A program made the position numbers and the translations under genes. A stretch of 64,000 bases of DNA, taken from Lindgomyces ingoldianus. Its lineage: Eukaryota > Ascomycota > Dothideomycetes > Pleosporales > Lindgomycetaceae. Under the pieces are notes generated by a model, which did not search any database, was not told where the DNA came from, and saw only the letters and a list, made by a program, of their open reading frames with translations. Shown piece by piece: positions 41,863 to 54,377 of this stretch. Position 1 is the stretch's first letter. Each line of letters opens with the position of its first letter. The stretch spans positions 505,701 to 569,700 of the forward strand of contig NW_022985181.1 of the NCBI RefSeq assembly GCF_010093535.1, in the 5' to 3' direction.

Positions 41863-44822
41863 ACGTACCTAACAGGTTGGCCGGCCACTTTTGCTAAGCC
41901 CCCACTAAAACCACCCTATTCTAGCGCAAAACAGCCTACTTTAGCCCTATATAAAGTAATACAACATAAGATATTATTTAGAGTCTACTTCTACTACTTG
42001 CTTACACATACGCAAGTTATGCCTAGTCTAATTACACTGCTTATATTGCCTTTAACTTAGCTTACCTCCTTTAGCGCGCACTTATGTCTTTAGCTTTTTT
42101 CTATTACTACACACTCTAAACTTCTTTAAAGTAGTTAGATAACCTTTATTTTCAACTATTAAAGTTTTTTTTACTTAAATCTACTTTCTTTTATATAATC
42201 TATCTTATGTAGTAGCCTTATTTGCTGCTTAAAGCTTTATAATCTTCTTTTATGCTAATACTAGCTTATGTGTAATAATTACTACTCCCTTTAAACCCTT
42301 CTTAAAGGCCTTTACTATAGATATTAGTAAGCTATTTATATACTTTTAAATTCTTACTTTAATAAGTGTTAATTATAACTTAAATTTAAAAGTATTACTT
42401 AGGGTTTATAACTACTAAGGCTTATTATTAATAAGTAGTAGTAGTAATAAAGTATATAACGTACCTAACGGGTTGGCCGGCCACACGGGTTAGCCGGCCA
42501 CTTTTGCTAAGCCCTTACTAAAACCACCCCATTCTCTCGCAAAACAGCCTACTTTAGCCCTATATAAAGTAATACAACATAAGATATTATTTAGAGTCTA
42601 CTTTTACTACTTACTTATATGTATATAAGTTATGCCTAGTCTAATTACACTACTTATATTGCCTTTAACTTAGCTTACTTTCTTTAGCGCGCACCTGCGT
42701 CTTTAGCTTCTTTCTATTACTACACGCTCTAAACTCCTTTAGAGCAGTTAGACAAGATCTATCCTTAACTATTAAAGTCCTTTTTACTTAAATCTGCTTT
42801 TTTTTATGTAATTTATGTTATGTAGCAGCTTTATTTACTGCTTAAAGCTTTATAATTTTATAGCCTACTTTATTATGTTAATGCTCTAGATAACTATTGT
42901 CTACTTTTTATTACTTTACTATATTACCTTTAGCTATTCTTATCTCTCTAAAGCTATAATAACTGCTTTAGTTAATATCTAGCCTATTATAAAGCCTAAC
43001 TTATTAAAGTTATACCTGTCTTTATTTTAAATACTGTACTTAGCTTTTATGTTAGCTACTAGGTAAAACTAGCCCTAGATAACCTCTAGATCCTTATAAA
43101 GCGCTCTCTTATAATTATACTTATAATTAAACTTTATTATAAACTTAGAGCAGTGCTTAACCTATATACTAGGCTAGTTTAAGCTAACCTAGCCTAGATT
43201 ACGCTTTACAGGCAAGGAATTAGCTATATTAGCTACAGCTATAAGCCTAAAAGAAAATCTGCGTGTAATAAGGTTAAGTATATACTTAATAACTACCTTT
43301 TTTTTAAGCTTAGTTAGATTCCTTAATTTAGGCTAGCATTTTGCTTATAAAGGCTATCTAGCGCGTTAATTACTTAGTGTTATGTAAGAGACATTATAAA
43401 TAGCTGCAGCGCGTTATAAGAAAAGTTTTAAGTCTTATTTAAGAGCCTAAAGAGCAAGCTGTATCTAATGTTTTTTAGAAGATTTAATCTAGTGTTGTTG
43501 TTAAGGCATTATGTAGATAGGTAGAGTTTAGTAGGGGCTTAGCAAAAGTGGCCGGCCAACCTGTTAGGTACGTTAACTAGATATTAAAAGCTATTTTAAC
43601 TTATTTTAGGTTAAGTAAAACTAAACTAGCACTTTAAAACTCTTCTTAAATATTACTAAAAGTAATTACTATATTATAAGTATGTATAAAGCATAATAGG
43701 AACTTAAGTTTTATAACATAAGTAATTTAGTTACATATAAGATCTTTAGCTTAGCACTTACACACTTTTTTTAAAAAGGCAAAACAATCTATATTAAAAG
43801 GCTGTAAGAGGTGTAATAAGTATTAAAGTATATAAATAGTAATAATCTTATTTTTTTATAGTACTACTAAAAATTAAGTAAGTTATAGCTTTTATAGCTA
43901 TTAATAATAAGAAGCTAATAAGCGCTTATAACTTTTTTTTATATGCTTATTAAAGTGCTTTAACTACTATAGCCTAAGCTTATTTATTATCTAGCTGTTC
44001 TTAGAGACTATAATAACCTAGTTTTAAAGCAAATTCTTCTTTTTATACTAGGCAAAGAAGTAATAGCAGCCTTTAAAAATAATAAAAAGTAAAATAGCCT
44101 ACTTTATTATGTTAATACTTTATATAACTATTATTTACTTTTTATTACTTTACTATATTACTTTTAGCTATTCTTATCTCTTTAAAGCTATAATAACTAC
44201 TCTAGTTAATATTTAGCCTATTATAAAGCTTAACTTATAAAGGTTATATGTGTCTTTATTTTAAATACTATACTTAGCTTTTATATTAGCTACTAGGCAA
44301 AACTAGCCTTAGATAACTTTTAGATCTTTATAAAGCGCTTTCTTATAATTATACTTATAATTAAACTTTATTAGAAACTTAGAGTAGTGCTTAACTTATA
44401 TACTAGGCTAGTTTAAGCTAACCTAGCCTAGATTACGCTCTACACGCAAGAAATTAGCTATATTATCTATAGCTGCAAGCTTAAGAAGAAATCTATGTGT
44501 AATAAGCTTAAGTCGGTACTTAATAACTACTTTTTTTAAGCTTAGTTAGATTTCTTAATTTACGCTAGCATTCTGCTTATAAAGGCTGTCTAGCGCGTTA
44601 ATTATTTAGTATTATATAAGAGACATTATAGATAGCTGCAGTGTGTTATAAGAAAAGTTTTAAGTCTTATTTAAAAGCCTAAAAAGCAAGCTGTATCTAA
44701 CATTCTTTAAAAGATTTAATTTAGTGTTGTTATTAAAGCATTATGTAGATAGGTAGAGTTTAGTAGGGGCTTGGCAAAAGTGGCCGGCTAACCCGTGTGG
44801 CCGGCCAACCCGTTAGGTACGT
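41863..44822 (-). mobile_element. Full-length type-1 Fot-like element with nested copy
   Basis: TA-flanked. The left end carries one GGCCGGCC unit and the right end two. Without the nested element (42459-43573 plus TA) it is about 1843 bp. The transposase is on the minus strand and heavily RIPed. It interrupts the copia-like remnant. Confidence 0.82.
42459..43573 (-). mobile_element. Type-1 deletion derivative nested in 41863-44822
   Basis: 1115 bp, TA-flanked. It has the same internal deletion join as the element at 6712-7843 (sequence passes from GCTTTATAAT directly to TTATAGCCTACTTTATTA). Its left end has two GGCCGGCC units, the right end one, the reverse of its host element. Confidence 0.82.
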
Positions 44823-45075
44823 TAATTAATATAATATTTCTTGCTGCTACCTTTATAGCTATAAGCTAGAATAACTATCTACTAAAGAATTCTTTTATAC
44901 TTAACTTAAGCGTAATATATTATATCTTAAATAATATTAAATAATTTATTACTTTCTATAAGCTAATACTAAGTAACTTTATATAGGCTAGTAATATATA
45001 GATATAGATTAAAGAATATAGTTCTATCTATATATATATTAGATTTATACTCTCTTAAGATAAATAAAATAATTA

Positions 45076-46174
45076 ACGTACTTCACAGGCAAGTTGCTTA
45101 CACACCTAAGTTGCTTACTTTTACTAAGACTCTACTAAACTACTCTTCTTACACTAATGCATTTCTAATAACACTACTTAGACACGCTAAAAGAATGTTA
45201 GATACAGCTTACACTTTAAGCTTTTAAATAAGACATAAAACTTTTAAAGAAACATGCTGTAGCTATGTATAAAGTCCTTTAAAAGATAATAAATAACTAT
45301 AGCACTAGACAACCTTTACAAGCTAATTCTACAGCTAACTTATAAAAGCTAAGTAATAATAAGAAGCAGGTAATTATTAAGACTATACTTAAGCTATATG
45401 TGCAAGGATTTTCCCCTTAGATAGCATTTATAGCTAATATAGCTAATTTTTTACACGCTAAGCATAATCTAGGCTATGTTAGCATAAACTAGCTTAGTAT
45501 GTTTATAGAGTGTTATTTAGAGCTTAAAGTAAAGTTTTAAGCGTAAGTATAGTTAATAGATATTTAGCTTATAATAAAGCCTGTCTTACTAAAGTTATAT
45601 ATGTTATTATTTTAGATGCTATACTTAGCTTAAATATTCTCTATAAGGCTAAACTTGCTCTAAATTACTCTAAGACTTTTATAAAAAGCTCTTTTATAGT
45701 TATACTACGCTTAAACATTACTTTAAGGTTTAGATAACACTTTCTAAACATACTAAGCTAGTTTATGCTAACATAGCCTAGATTATACTTAGCGCGTAAA
45801 GAATTAGCTATATTAGCTATAAATGCTATCTAAGGGGAAAATCCTTGCGCATATAGCTTAAGTATAGTTTTAATAATCACCTGCTCCTTCTTATTACTTA
45901 GCCTTTATAAGTTAGCTATAGAATTAGCTTATAAAAGTTGTCTAGTGCTATAGTTATTTATTATTTTTTAAGAAGCTTTATATATAGCTACAGCATGTTT
46001 TTTTAAAAGTTTTATGTTTTATTTAAAAGCTTAGAGTATAAGCTGTATCTAACATTCTTTTAGCGCGTTTAAGTAGTGTTGTTAGGAATGCATTAGTGTA
46101 AGAAGAGTAGTTTAGTAGGGTTTTAGTAAAAGTAAGCAACTTAGGTGTGTGAGCAACTTGCCTGTAAAGTACGT
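45076..46174. mobile_element. Foldback derivative of type-2 Fot-like element
   Basis: 1099 bp, TA-flanked. Both halves are the same end of the type-2 element in opposite orientation. The left arm (about 45076-45553) and the right arm (about 45700-46174) are inverted copies of roughly 475 bp, each running from the terminus through the transposase 5' region. About 145 bp of single-copy sequence lies between. The junction near 45553-45560 is shared with the remnant at 6425-9837. Confidence 0.8.
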
Positions 46175-46176
46175 TA

Positions 46177-47223
46177 TACAATAATTGCAGATAGAATAGT
46201 AATAAGAACGTAGTTAATTATTCTGTCTTCTTCTGTATCGCCTATTTAGCTTAGGTTTTATTTCTAGCTACTATATTATATAAGCATACTTAGCCTATAC
46301 CTATCTTAGAGGTTAGTATAGACTCTTTATAGCAACTTCTATAGTAACTATTATCTATAGTTAACTCTATAGGCAGTCCTTTAATCTAATAATATAACTA
46401 AAGAACTAAATAGAAATAGAGTGCTGCGCCTTAATAACGTAGCCTACTATTCTAACCTACTCTATAAGATAGCTTTATTTTAGATTCTTAGATAATAAGG
46501 ACTATAGTAAAGTATAAAAATAGACTCTATAATTATTAGATTTATACTCTCTTAAAATAGATGTCGCGTAAGAGAGCACATGGTCCTGGTGTCGCACCTG
46601 TGTTTCGGACGAGCAGCCTGAGACACTTGGCGCCGGAGCTCCCACTACATAGGCAGGCTCCCTATGAGCCTCTCATAGTCAATAGACTTGCTCCTCATTG
46701 CTCCCTGATCAGCGGTTGCGACAATAGATAAGATAATTACATAATAATTGCAGATAGAGTAGTAATAAAAACGTAGTTAACTGTTTATCTTATTATGTGT
46801 TGCCTATTTAGCTAGAGTTTTATTTCTAGCTACTATATTATATAAGTATGCTTAGCCTATACCTATATTAGAGATTAGGATAGACTCTTTATAGTAACTT
46901 CTATAGTAACTATTATCTATAGTTAACTATAGTTATTCTATATAAGTGTACTTATTTAATATATTAACTCTATAAATAGTTCTTTAATCTAATATACTTC
47001 TTTAGCTTAGAGTCTCTTTAAGCTAGCCTAATATCCTATTATCTATTAAAAATCTAATATCTTTATATATGCTTTAATCTTAGTAATATTAGCCTTCTTC
47101 TCTATAGTTCTTTTTCTTATATTTATTAGTTCTAGCTAGCTTAGAAACTTTAGCTATTTATTTAGTAGTAGTACTTTTATTAAGTTATTAGTAAGCATAT
47201 TACTTATAAGTATATAGACTACC
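46177..47223 (-). mobile_element. RIPed retroelement remnant with internal duplication
   Basis: AT-rich. Stretches at 46190-46560 and 46725-47000 are direct near-copies, and a third copy is inverted at 39580-39860. This probably continues, across the LTR element at 47224-54372, into the copia pol remnant at 54378-56314, because the 5-bp duplication CTACC joins the two sides. Confidence 0.5.
46562..46723. repeat. Solo LTR, unmutated
   Basis: 162 bp from TGTCGCG to TGCGACA, flanked by a perfect ATAGA duplication. It is a GC-rich island inside RIPed sequence. Confidence 0.8.
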
Positions 47224-47503
47224 TGTTGAATAGGCTCCGACAACTAGCTGCTTATAGTATAAGCACTTAAGTAGCAAGAGTAAGAGTGGTGTACAGTGTG
47301 CACAGCGTATAAGGTAGGTAAGGTAAAGGCAACATGTTTCTAGTTCTATTACTCTTGTCTTTCCTCTGTACAGAGGAAAAAGGGGATATCTAAATGTTTG
47401 CGCACAGAGGTTTGCGCATAAGCATTATGTAACATAGATATGTGATCCTGCTTATGCGTAATTATTTGTATCTAGGCTGCAACGCTGCTGCTGCGTACAG
47501 ACA
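47224..47503 (-). repeat. 3' LTR of the 47224-54372 element
   Basis: 280 bp. Compared with the other LTR it carries many C-to-T/G-to-A changes across its GC-rich half. Confidence 0.9.
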
Positions 47504-47949
47504 CTAGCAACTTTTCTTTTTATCTAAAAAGTTGCCTTCTATACGCGTTACTTCTCTTTTGTCTATGTAAGTCTATCTAATTACATTCTGCCTTTACTTT
47601 ACTCTATTTGTTAGGACTTGCCTTAGTAATGCTGTACATTAAGATAGGCTAGTTACACTATATAAATAGCTTTATAAATAGTGTAGAGCATTTTAGGCTA
47701 TTATTATCTAGCCTTTGTGCGCTTACCTTATAAGTAATTTAGCAGTGTATAAACTATTTTGTGTAGGGTTTTATGCTAGAATAGTGTAGGATCTTTGCGT
47801 AGGCAGGTGTGTAGGGAGGTGTATATAATAAAGTCTTTTTTTCTTCTTTACTTTTTTTTTTTTATCTTTTACTTTCTAAGCTCTACTGTACTATTCCCTA
47901 GCTTTTTTCTTTTTTTGTATAGTGCTAACAGTAATAGATACTCCTGCCT

Positions 47950-47956
47950 ACACACA

Positions 47957-47992
<36 letters not shown>
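47950..47992. repeat. (CA)n(GA)n microsatellite
   Basis: About 12 CA units followed by about 9 GA units, uninterrupted, within the RIPed retrotransposon. The plus-strand ORF across it is not considered a gene. Confidence 0.95.
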
Positions 47993-50900
47993 TGTCTCTC
48001 TAGCCTTCCTCCTCTACCTCTAGCGCTGTTAGTGCGGGCGTCTTTAACGTCCTTGTGCAGTCTAGCAGCCTAGGGCGCATTTATGTTACCCTTTTAACTA
48101 GTTTTACTGCTAATTAGCAGTTTATTTAGTGTTTTAGTATAAATATATAAATCTTTTAGCTTTTTTACTTCCTTCTTATATAAAATGCTAATTATAGATA
48201 GGCTAAGAAGCAGTATATAGCAGCTTTACTATTTTATAATATTAATGTTATTTTGCCTACTAGCACTAATCTGCAGCTGTAGGCAGCAAAGGTTGTGCGT
48301 TGTAAAGGGTACTTCTGTGCAGTCCTAGTAACTTTATATACTTATTATTATAGTAGCACTACTAGTGCCTTTTTTTTTATTAAGTGTTATATGTTAGCTA
48401 ACTTCTAGGCTAATGCCTACGCCTTATATGTATAGTAAAGCTGTGGTCTGCATTATAACTACTATATATAAGAGGTAGTGGCTTTTTCTTTTTTTATATA
48501 CTAGATAAATAGACTATTTTTTTTACATATTCTTCTCTTCTAATCTTATAATAAGAAAAATAAGTGCGTATAATAAAAAAAATAAAAAAAATAAGCTTTA
48601 TATAAAGGTATTATTAGTCTAGTTAGTTTAAAGCATCTTTGCGCACAGAATCTAGCTAGTCTATAGATGCTTCTATCTAGACAGAGAGGCAGTTAGTTAG
48701 AACTAATAATTAAAGAGCCTAGTTTAGTGTTTTTTTTATATATATATTTACTAAGTTATCTTTACTATTAATTTACTTTATTTTAGTAATTTCTCTTTTT
48801 TTATATAATTTATAAAGTAATATAATGTTAATTATAAGTTACTTTTTACTAGTAGTGCCTAGCTTAATAAGGTAATTATATAAAAACTTTAAATTTATGC
48901 AGATTACTACTATAATTAGTAGTAGTTTAAGCATTTATATAATTTACTATAGAGTTGTACTAAAAGTAATTACATTATTAAACTTTTTAACTATTCTATA
49001 TAGTTTACTAGTAAGAACACTCCTAGTTACTTTTTTACACTTAGTAGAATTCTAGTATATAATGTTGCCTAGTATTTTAAAGTAGTTACTTTACTCTGTA
49101 CAGTTCTTATTACTTAATATAATTAAGAATTCTAGCTATAAGCTAAAGTCCTTATTATTAGTAAATAATCTATTTATAAAAATAAACAGCTTTACATAAT
49201 TAAGCTATAATAGTAAGAAAGTAAGACTACGCTTACTATTATTTATCTACTATTAGATTTATGCGTTAAGTGTGTTAATGTTATTATGTAAAGAGTCTAT
49301 AGTTTATGCAGTAATAAAAAGGTTAAATACTACCTTTAGTTAACATATAAATATAATGTATACCTCTTTTATATATTACTTAACATATTATTATGCAGCA
49401 TCTTTATTCTTTAGGTTAATTATATAAAGGTAGCTTACTTATCTCTTCTAAGTAAAGACTACTATGTTATGTGTAAGTTTAATTCTTTTACTATTAAACT
49501 TAATAGGTTGCTTTTCTACTAAAATAGTCTTACTTTTTATATAGAACTTTGCCTTCTATAGTTTCTTTTTTTTTCTTTACATAAAATCTTTTATTATAAT
49601 GCTTAAAGTGTTATTTGTCTATAAGCTAGTAATACTAAAAGTGTGCTCTCCTTTATTAGTAATTAAGAGGTAAGGGTTATATAAAAAGATGTGCATGCAC
49701 AGCTTTTTTTTATAGTAGTTATAGTATATCTTAAACTAATACAGTCCTAATTTAGCAGCTCTATACAAGGGTTGTACAACCTAGAGTATTGTATTTAGTA
49801 GAAAGCTCTAGCGCATCTCCTTTAGTAGCTTTAAGTATAGTGTGCGCATAAGCTTATTTATTAATTAGATGTATACTTATATAATATTACATAGTTTAAA
49901 ATGCATTCTGTACATAGCTCTTAGGCTTACTTTTATAGCTAAGAGTAGTCTCTAGCTTATCCTCTAAATAGTTAGTAACTAAGTAAGAATTTCTCTCTTC
50001 TCTTTATTTAAGTAGCTAGTAAACACTAGGCAGGATTTTTTATATAGTTAGGTTGTTTTACCTTTTACTTTTTATACTAGGCAGAGGTTAAAAATCTAAC
50101 CTTTATGCCTTATTAAGTTATACGCTATAACTTTAAAAGTGCTATTAGTAATTAAAGTATTTATTTTTATGCAGTTTAATTTTTTAAATAGTTTTCTAAG
50201 TATAGTAATTATACTATTTATATAGAGCTTAATAAATAAGGCCTAATTATTCTTTTTCTTCTAGGTTAGGAATACCTAGTCTAGACTTTATGTAGGTTTT
50301 CTTTGCCTTTTACTTCTTTTAGTATTTATATCTTTCTTTTACACTAGTGCAGCATTGCTATCTTAAGGGGCTTAGTCTATAGTAGGCTTTAGTTCTGCCT
50401 TTATAATATTTTTATAAGGCTGTTCTTTTTTCTTTTTCTTTAAAAAATCTTTTTATACAGAGATTAGTTTATCTAGGTTATTTATTATAAGTAGGTTGTC
50501 TTTCTCTTTTTCTTTATAGTACAGTTTAACTTGTGTATATTAGAGCTTTAGTAGGCTATTTTTTTTTTTAATAATAACATTTTTTCTTTTAATGCTTTTA
50601 ATCTTGTATAGGCTAGTCTAGCCTTTCTTCTCCCTCTATACTATAATCTCTAAGCTAAGGGGGAAGTTAAGAACTTTATATGTTATAGAGCTATTATAAG
50701 TGTTAATTATATAATTAATGTTTACTTTTATATAGTTTTTTTAAAGTATCTTTATTACTTTTTATATAGCGCTTGCTTATGTAATAATGTCTAGTAATAG
50801 TAAAGAGTTTAGGTTAATTCTTAGGTATGCTCTAAAGACTAGCAGCGTAGGTACTAGACTATGTAGGCTAGCTGTGTTGTTTAGAGCCTTAACTGCTATC

Positions 50901-53900
50901 TACAGGATAGCCTTATTATCTGTACAGTTACCTAGCTTAGTCTTTAGGATGTTAAACACTTATTAGAGAGGTGTGTGCGCGCCCTTAACCTTTCTAACTG
51001 CCTAATATGCTTCTACAGGCATCTGCCTGCATGTAGCTCTTATAATCTTTGCATAAGCTTAAAAATTCTTTAAAGCAAAGTTTATACTAAGGTTATGCAT
51101 AATGTAGTCTAGGGGTTCTTAATAGGTGTTAATCTAGCATTTGCACAGTGCATTTTAGGTATCTTATGCAGACATAAATTTTAGAAATATAGCAGCCTAA
51201 AATAATGTGTCTACATTAATAATATATAAAGCATCTCTATTATTAATTTATACAACATTAATAATAACTTTATAGTTAAAGTAGGTGTTATTTTTAATTA
51301 TAAACTTAAATCTTTATAGGGCCTAGTTATATAATTAGCAAAAGTAGTAAAACTTCTTAATCTCTTCTAGCACTACAGCATTAATGTTATAGCTAGCGCT
51401 AGTTAGCATCTTCTAGAGTCTCTTTATGCAGGGGTGTCTAAATTAGCAGTAGAGGCAGTAGAGTTTTAATTTAGTAAAGAAAGACATAAATTCTTCTTTA
51501 CTAATATTAAAAAAAAAGTGTCCTTATTTTTATATAATAAGTACAGTAGTTTTGTCTTTATATATAATAACATTTAAAATGTTGTTAAAGTATGCCCTAA
51601 GTTAGTTAGCATCTGCTAGTAATAGCAGAAATAGTGTTAAAGTCTTTAAGATATAGTATATAACTAGACTAATTAGGTTTTAGATTTATATAGTACTAAT
51701 TAATTCTTTTAGTGTCTAGCTTTTAAAGCTAATATCTATTTAGCTAAGTATTTAATTAATTTTTATACATAGGTTTTTTTATATGTACGCCTTAAGTTAG
51801 AACTTGCTAATAGTAAAGATCTTTACTGCGCCTGTGTTCTATAGTTTGCTTTAGTATACTATATAGTATTAGTTATTAAGAATAAACTGCTTAGCATATT
51901 CTTTAAGTTTAATGCTGTAGATGTCCTCTTCTATTGCATAGTATAGATAGGTAGTAAAAGTAAAGTAGTTAATAGCTTTTTTAGCATTTTTACTTTTCTA
52001 TTTTATTTTCTCTGCATTATATAAATTATTTTTTTCTTTAGGGTAACCTTTAAAGTTTTAGATGTATAAGGTAATAGCTTTATATAATAAGGTCTTATTA
52101 TAAAAATCTTTATATAAGGCAACGTACTAGTTCTTTGCTTGCGTATAGTTATTATAAGAGTAGTTTAATAACTAATATTCTTTCTTATAGTAGACAAAGC
52201 ACTTCTTTGTCTGCGTGCAGTTGTCTCTAGATTATAGCCTAAACCTAGATAAAGATCTTCTACATTGTCCTCTTCTGCGCAGAGGGAAGCTTTCTTTTTG
52301 TTATGCAGAGTTATATTAGTAGTCTATGTAGTATACATTAGGCAGTTCCTAGAGGTATTAGTTTACCTTTTAGTCTATAGTAACTTAAAGTAATGCCTAT
52401 AGGTTACTAAATAAGGCTTTACATAAGAGCTTAATAGTAAACATAGCATGTTCTAGTTCTAGTTGTCCTTAACAGGCTTATATAATAGCAGTGTGCAGTA
52501 GAACATTTTTTTAGAATTTTATTTTTAGTGCTTTTTATATAAGTGTAAGCTTATTAATTATTATTTTAAAAACTTTATATAAACTTTTATTAAAGTTCTT
52601 TTATTAGCATTATGTAAAAGTTATTATTATCTAGTCTGTCTAGTACTAGCTATAGTTTACATTAGTATTAAAGTAACTGCTTAAGGTGTTGTATAAATGC
52701 TTCTAGTTATGTCTAAGGCCTATATTATGCATATAGTACATATTTGCCTAACTTTTTAGGATATTTAAAAAGATGTCTATGTACTAAGTTTTCTAAATAT
52801 CTAGCTGTTAACATAAATTAATAAAGATCTTTATTTTATTTATAAAAATATTATATAGTTAACTTATGTAGTTATTATTTTTTTTTATGCTTTTTAGAAT
52901 TATATAATCTTATCTGCTAAGAGTTTTTCTTTAGCAGTTTCCCTCTAGGGTAGAAGTTTATACAGGTTGTAATGTAGTATAGATTGTGCAGGTGGTATTA
53001 GTGGTGCATACACTACTGCAGGCAGTGGTGTGTACGATTAAGGGTGTGGAGCAGGCGTTAGGTAGAGTAGCATGTATTATTTGTACAGTGATTAGTGTAG
53101 TGCTAGCTAAGGTGTAGAAGCAGGTAATGCTAGTATATTTAGTGTTAATAGCAGCATTATGTTTAGTCTGCTTCTGTGCAGAGCCTTATATAGTAATAAA
53201 GGTTATGTATAAAGCTTTTTTAGTGCAATTACTTTTTCTTATGCTATATTATACAGCTTCTAGGCTTAGGTACCTTTAGTGCTTAGCTATAGTGTAATTC
53301 CCTTGTCTTCTAGCACTTATATAAGCTCTCTTTTAAACATATAGCTAAGTGCTAAAAAGTCTTATAGTATCTATTTTTTAAAATCCTTTATGTACACACT
53401 TAGAAAAGTAGCGCTCTTTTAAGTTATTATATGTAGATTAGTAATTATATAACTTATGTATAATTAAGTTTATAGGCTTATTAGAGCTTTTAACATGTTA
53501 ATTTTATTATTCTAGTACTCTAGGCTAGTCTTATTCTATAGTGTTGCCTCTAATATCTTTATGTCCTTTATAAGTTATTTATATAATAGAAATTATTCTT
53601 TGTTTTTTCTATTATTACATAGAGTTATTAGTTGCTAATAGAATTTTATTATAATAGTATAGTTAATTACTTTTCTAGTAGATTACGCAGGTACTGCTAT
53701 TATCTAGCTACTAAGTTGTGCAGCTTTAATAGCTTTAGTGTGCGCCTTACACTATCTTCTTTTTACTTTGTACAGTAGCAGAGCTTGCTGTATAATGTAA
53801 AGGATTAATGTGCTATTATCTAGCTGCTAGGTTGTGCAGCTTTAGTAGCTTTAGTGTGCGTTTTACACTATCTCCTTTTTACTTTATATAGTAGCAGAGC

Positions 53901-54092
53901 TTGCTATATAATGTAAAGGATTAATCTACTATTCTAAGAGATAAGTAACTAAACAAAGTACCTTATAAGGTGTAAGTACTCTACTGTTACTTTTCTTAAA
54001 AGATAAGTAATAAAATAAAGTACTTTATAAGGTGTAAGTACTTTATTATTACTCTTACTAATTTATAGTTAATTAAATTAACTACTAATTAG

Positions 54093-54372
54093 TATTAAAT
54101 AGGCTCTAACAGCTAGCTGCTTATAGTATAAGCACTTAAGTAGCAAAAGTAAGAGTAGTGTACAGTGTGCACAGCGTATAAGGTAGGTAAGGTAAAGGCA
54201 ATATATTTCTAGTTCTATTACTCTTGTCTTTCCTCTGTACAGAGGAAAAGGGGGATATCTAGATGTTCGCGCACAGAGGTTCGCGCACGAGCATCATGTG
54301 ACATAGATACGTGATCCTGCTCGTGCGCGATCGTTCGTATCCAGGCCGCGACGCTGCTGCTGCGTACAGACA
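54093..54372 (-). repeat. 5' LTR of the 47224-54372 element
   Basis: 280 bp. The part at about 54255-54372 is GC-rich and apparently unmutated, while the first part is RIPed. It contains an inverted repeat CGCGCACGAGCA/TGCTCGTGCGCG around a 24-base loop. Confidence 0.9.
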
Positions 54373-54377
54373 CTACC

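Larger units (their letters stand above)
47224..54372 (-). mobile_element. Full-length LTR retrotransposon, RIPed (7149 bp)
   Basis: Two 280-bp LTRs (47224-47503 and 54093-54372) and a perfect 5-bp duplication, CTACC. Orientation is minus: a purine-rich tract (AAAAAGAAAAG on the minus strand) abuts the LTR at 47504. The internal region is T-rich on the plus strand and shows no intact ORF. Its 5' (right) 1.2 kb matches the copy at 61944-63159. The pol type was not resolved, so Gypsy or Copia remains open. Confidence 0.9.

Noticed and set aside
47795..48073. A 92-codon ORF across the CA/GA microsatellite
   Set aside because: It is low-complexity sequence inside a retrotransposon that is coded, if at all, on the other strand.
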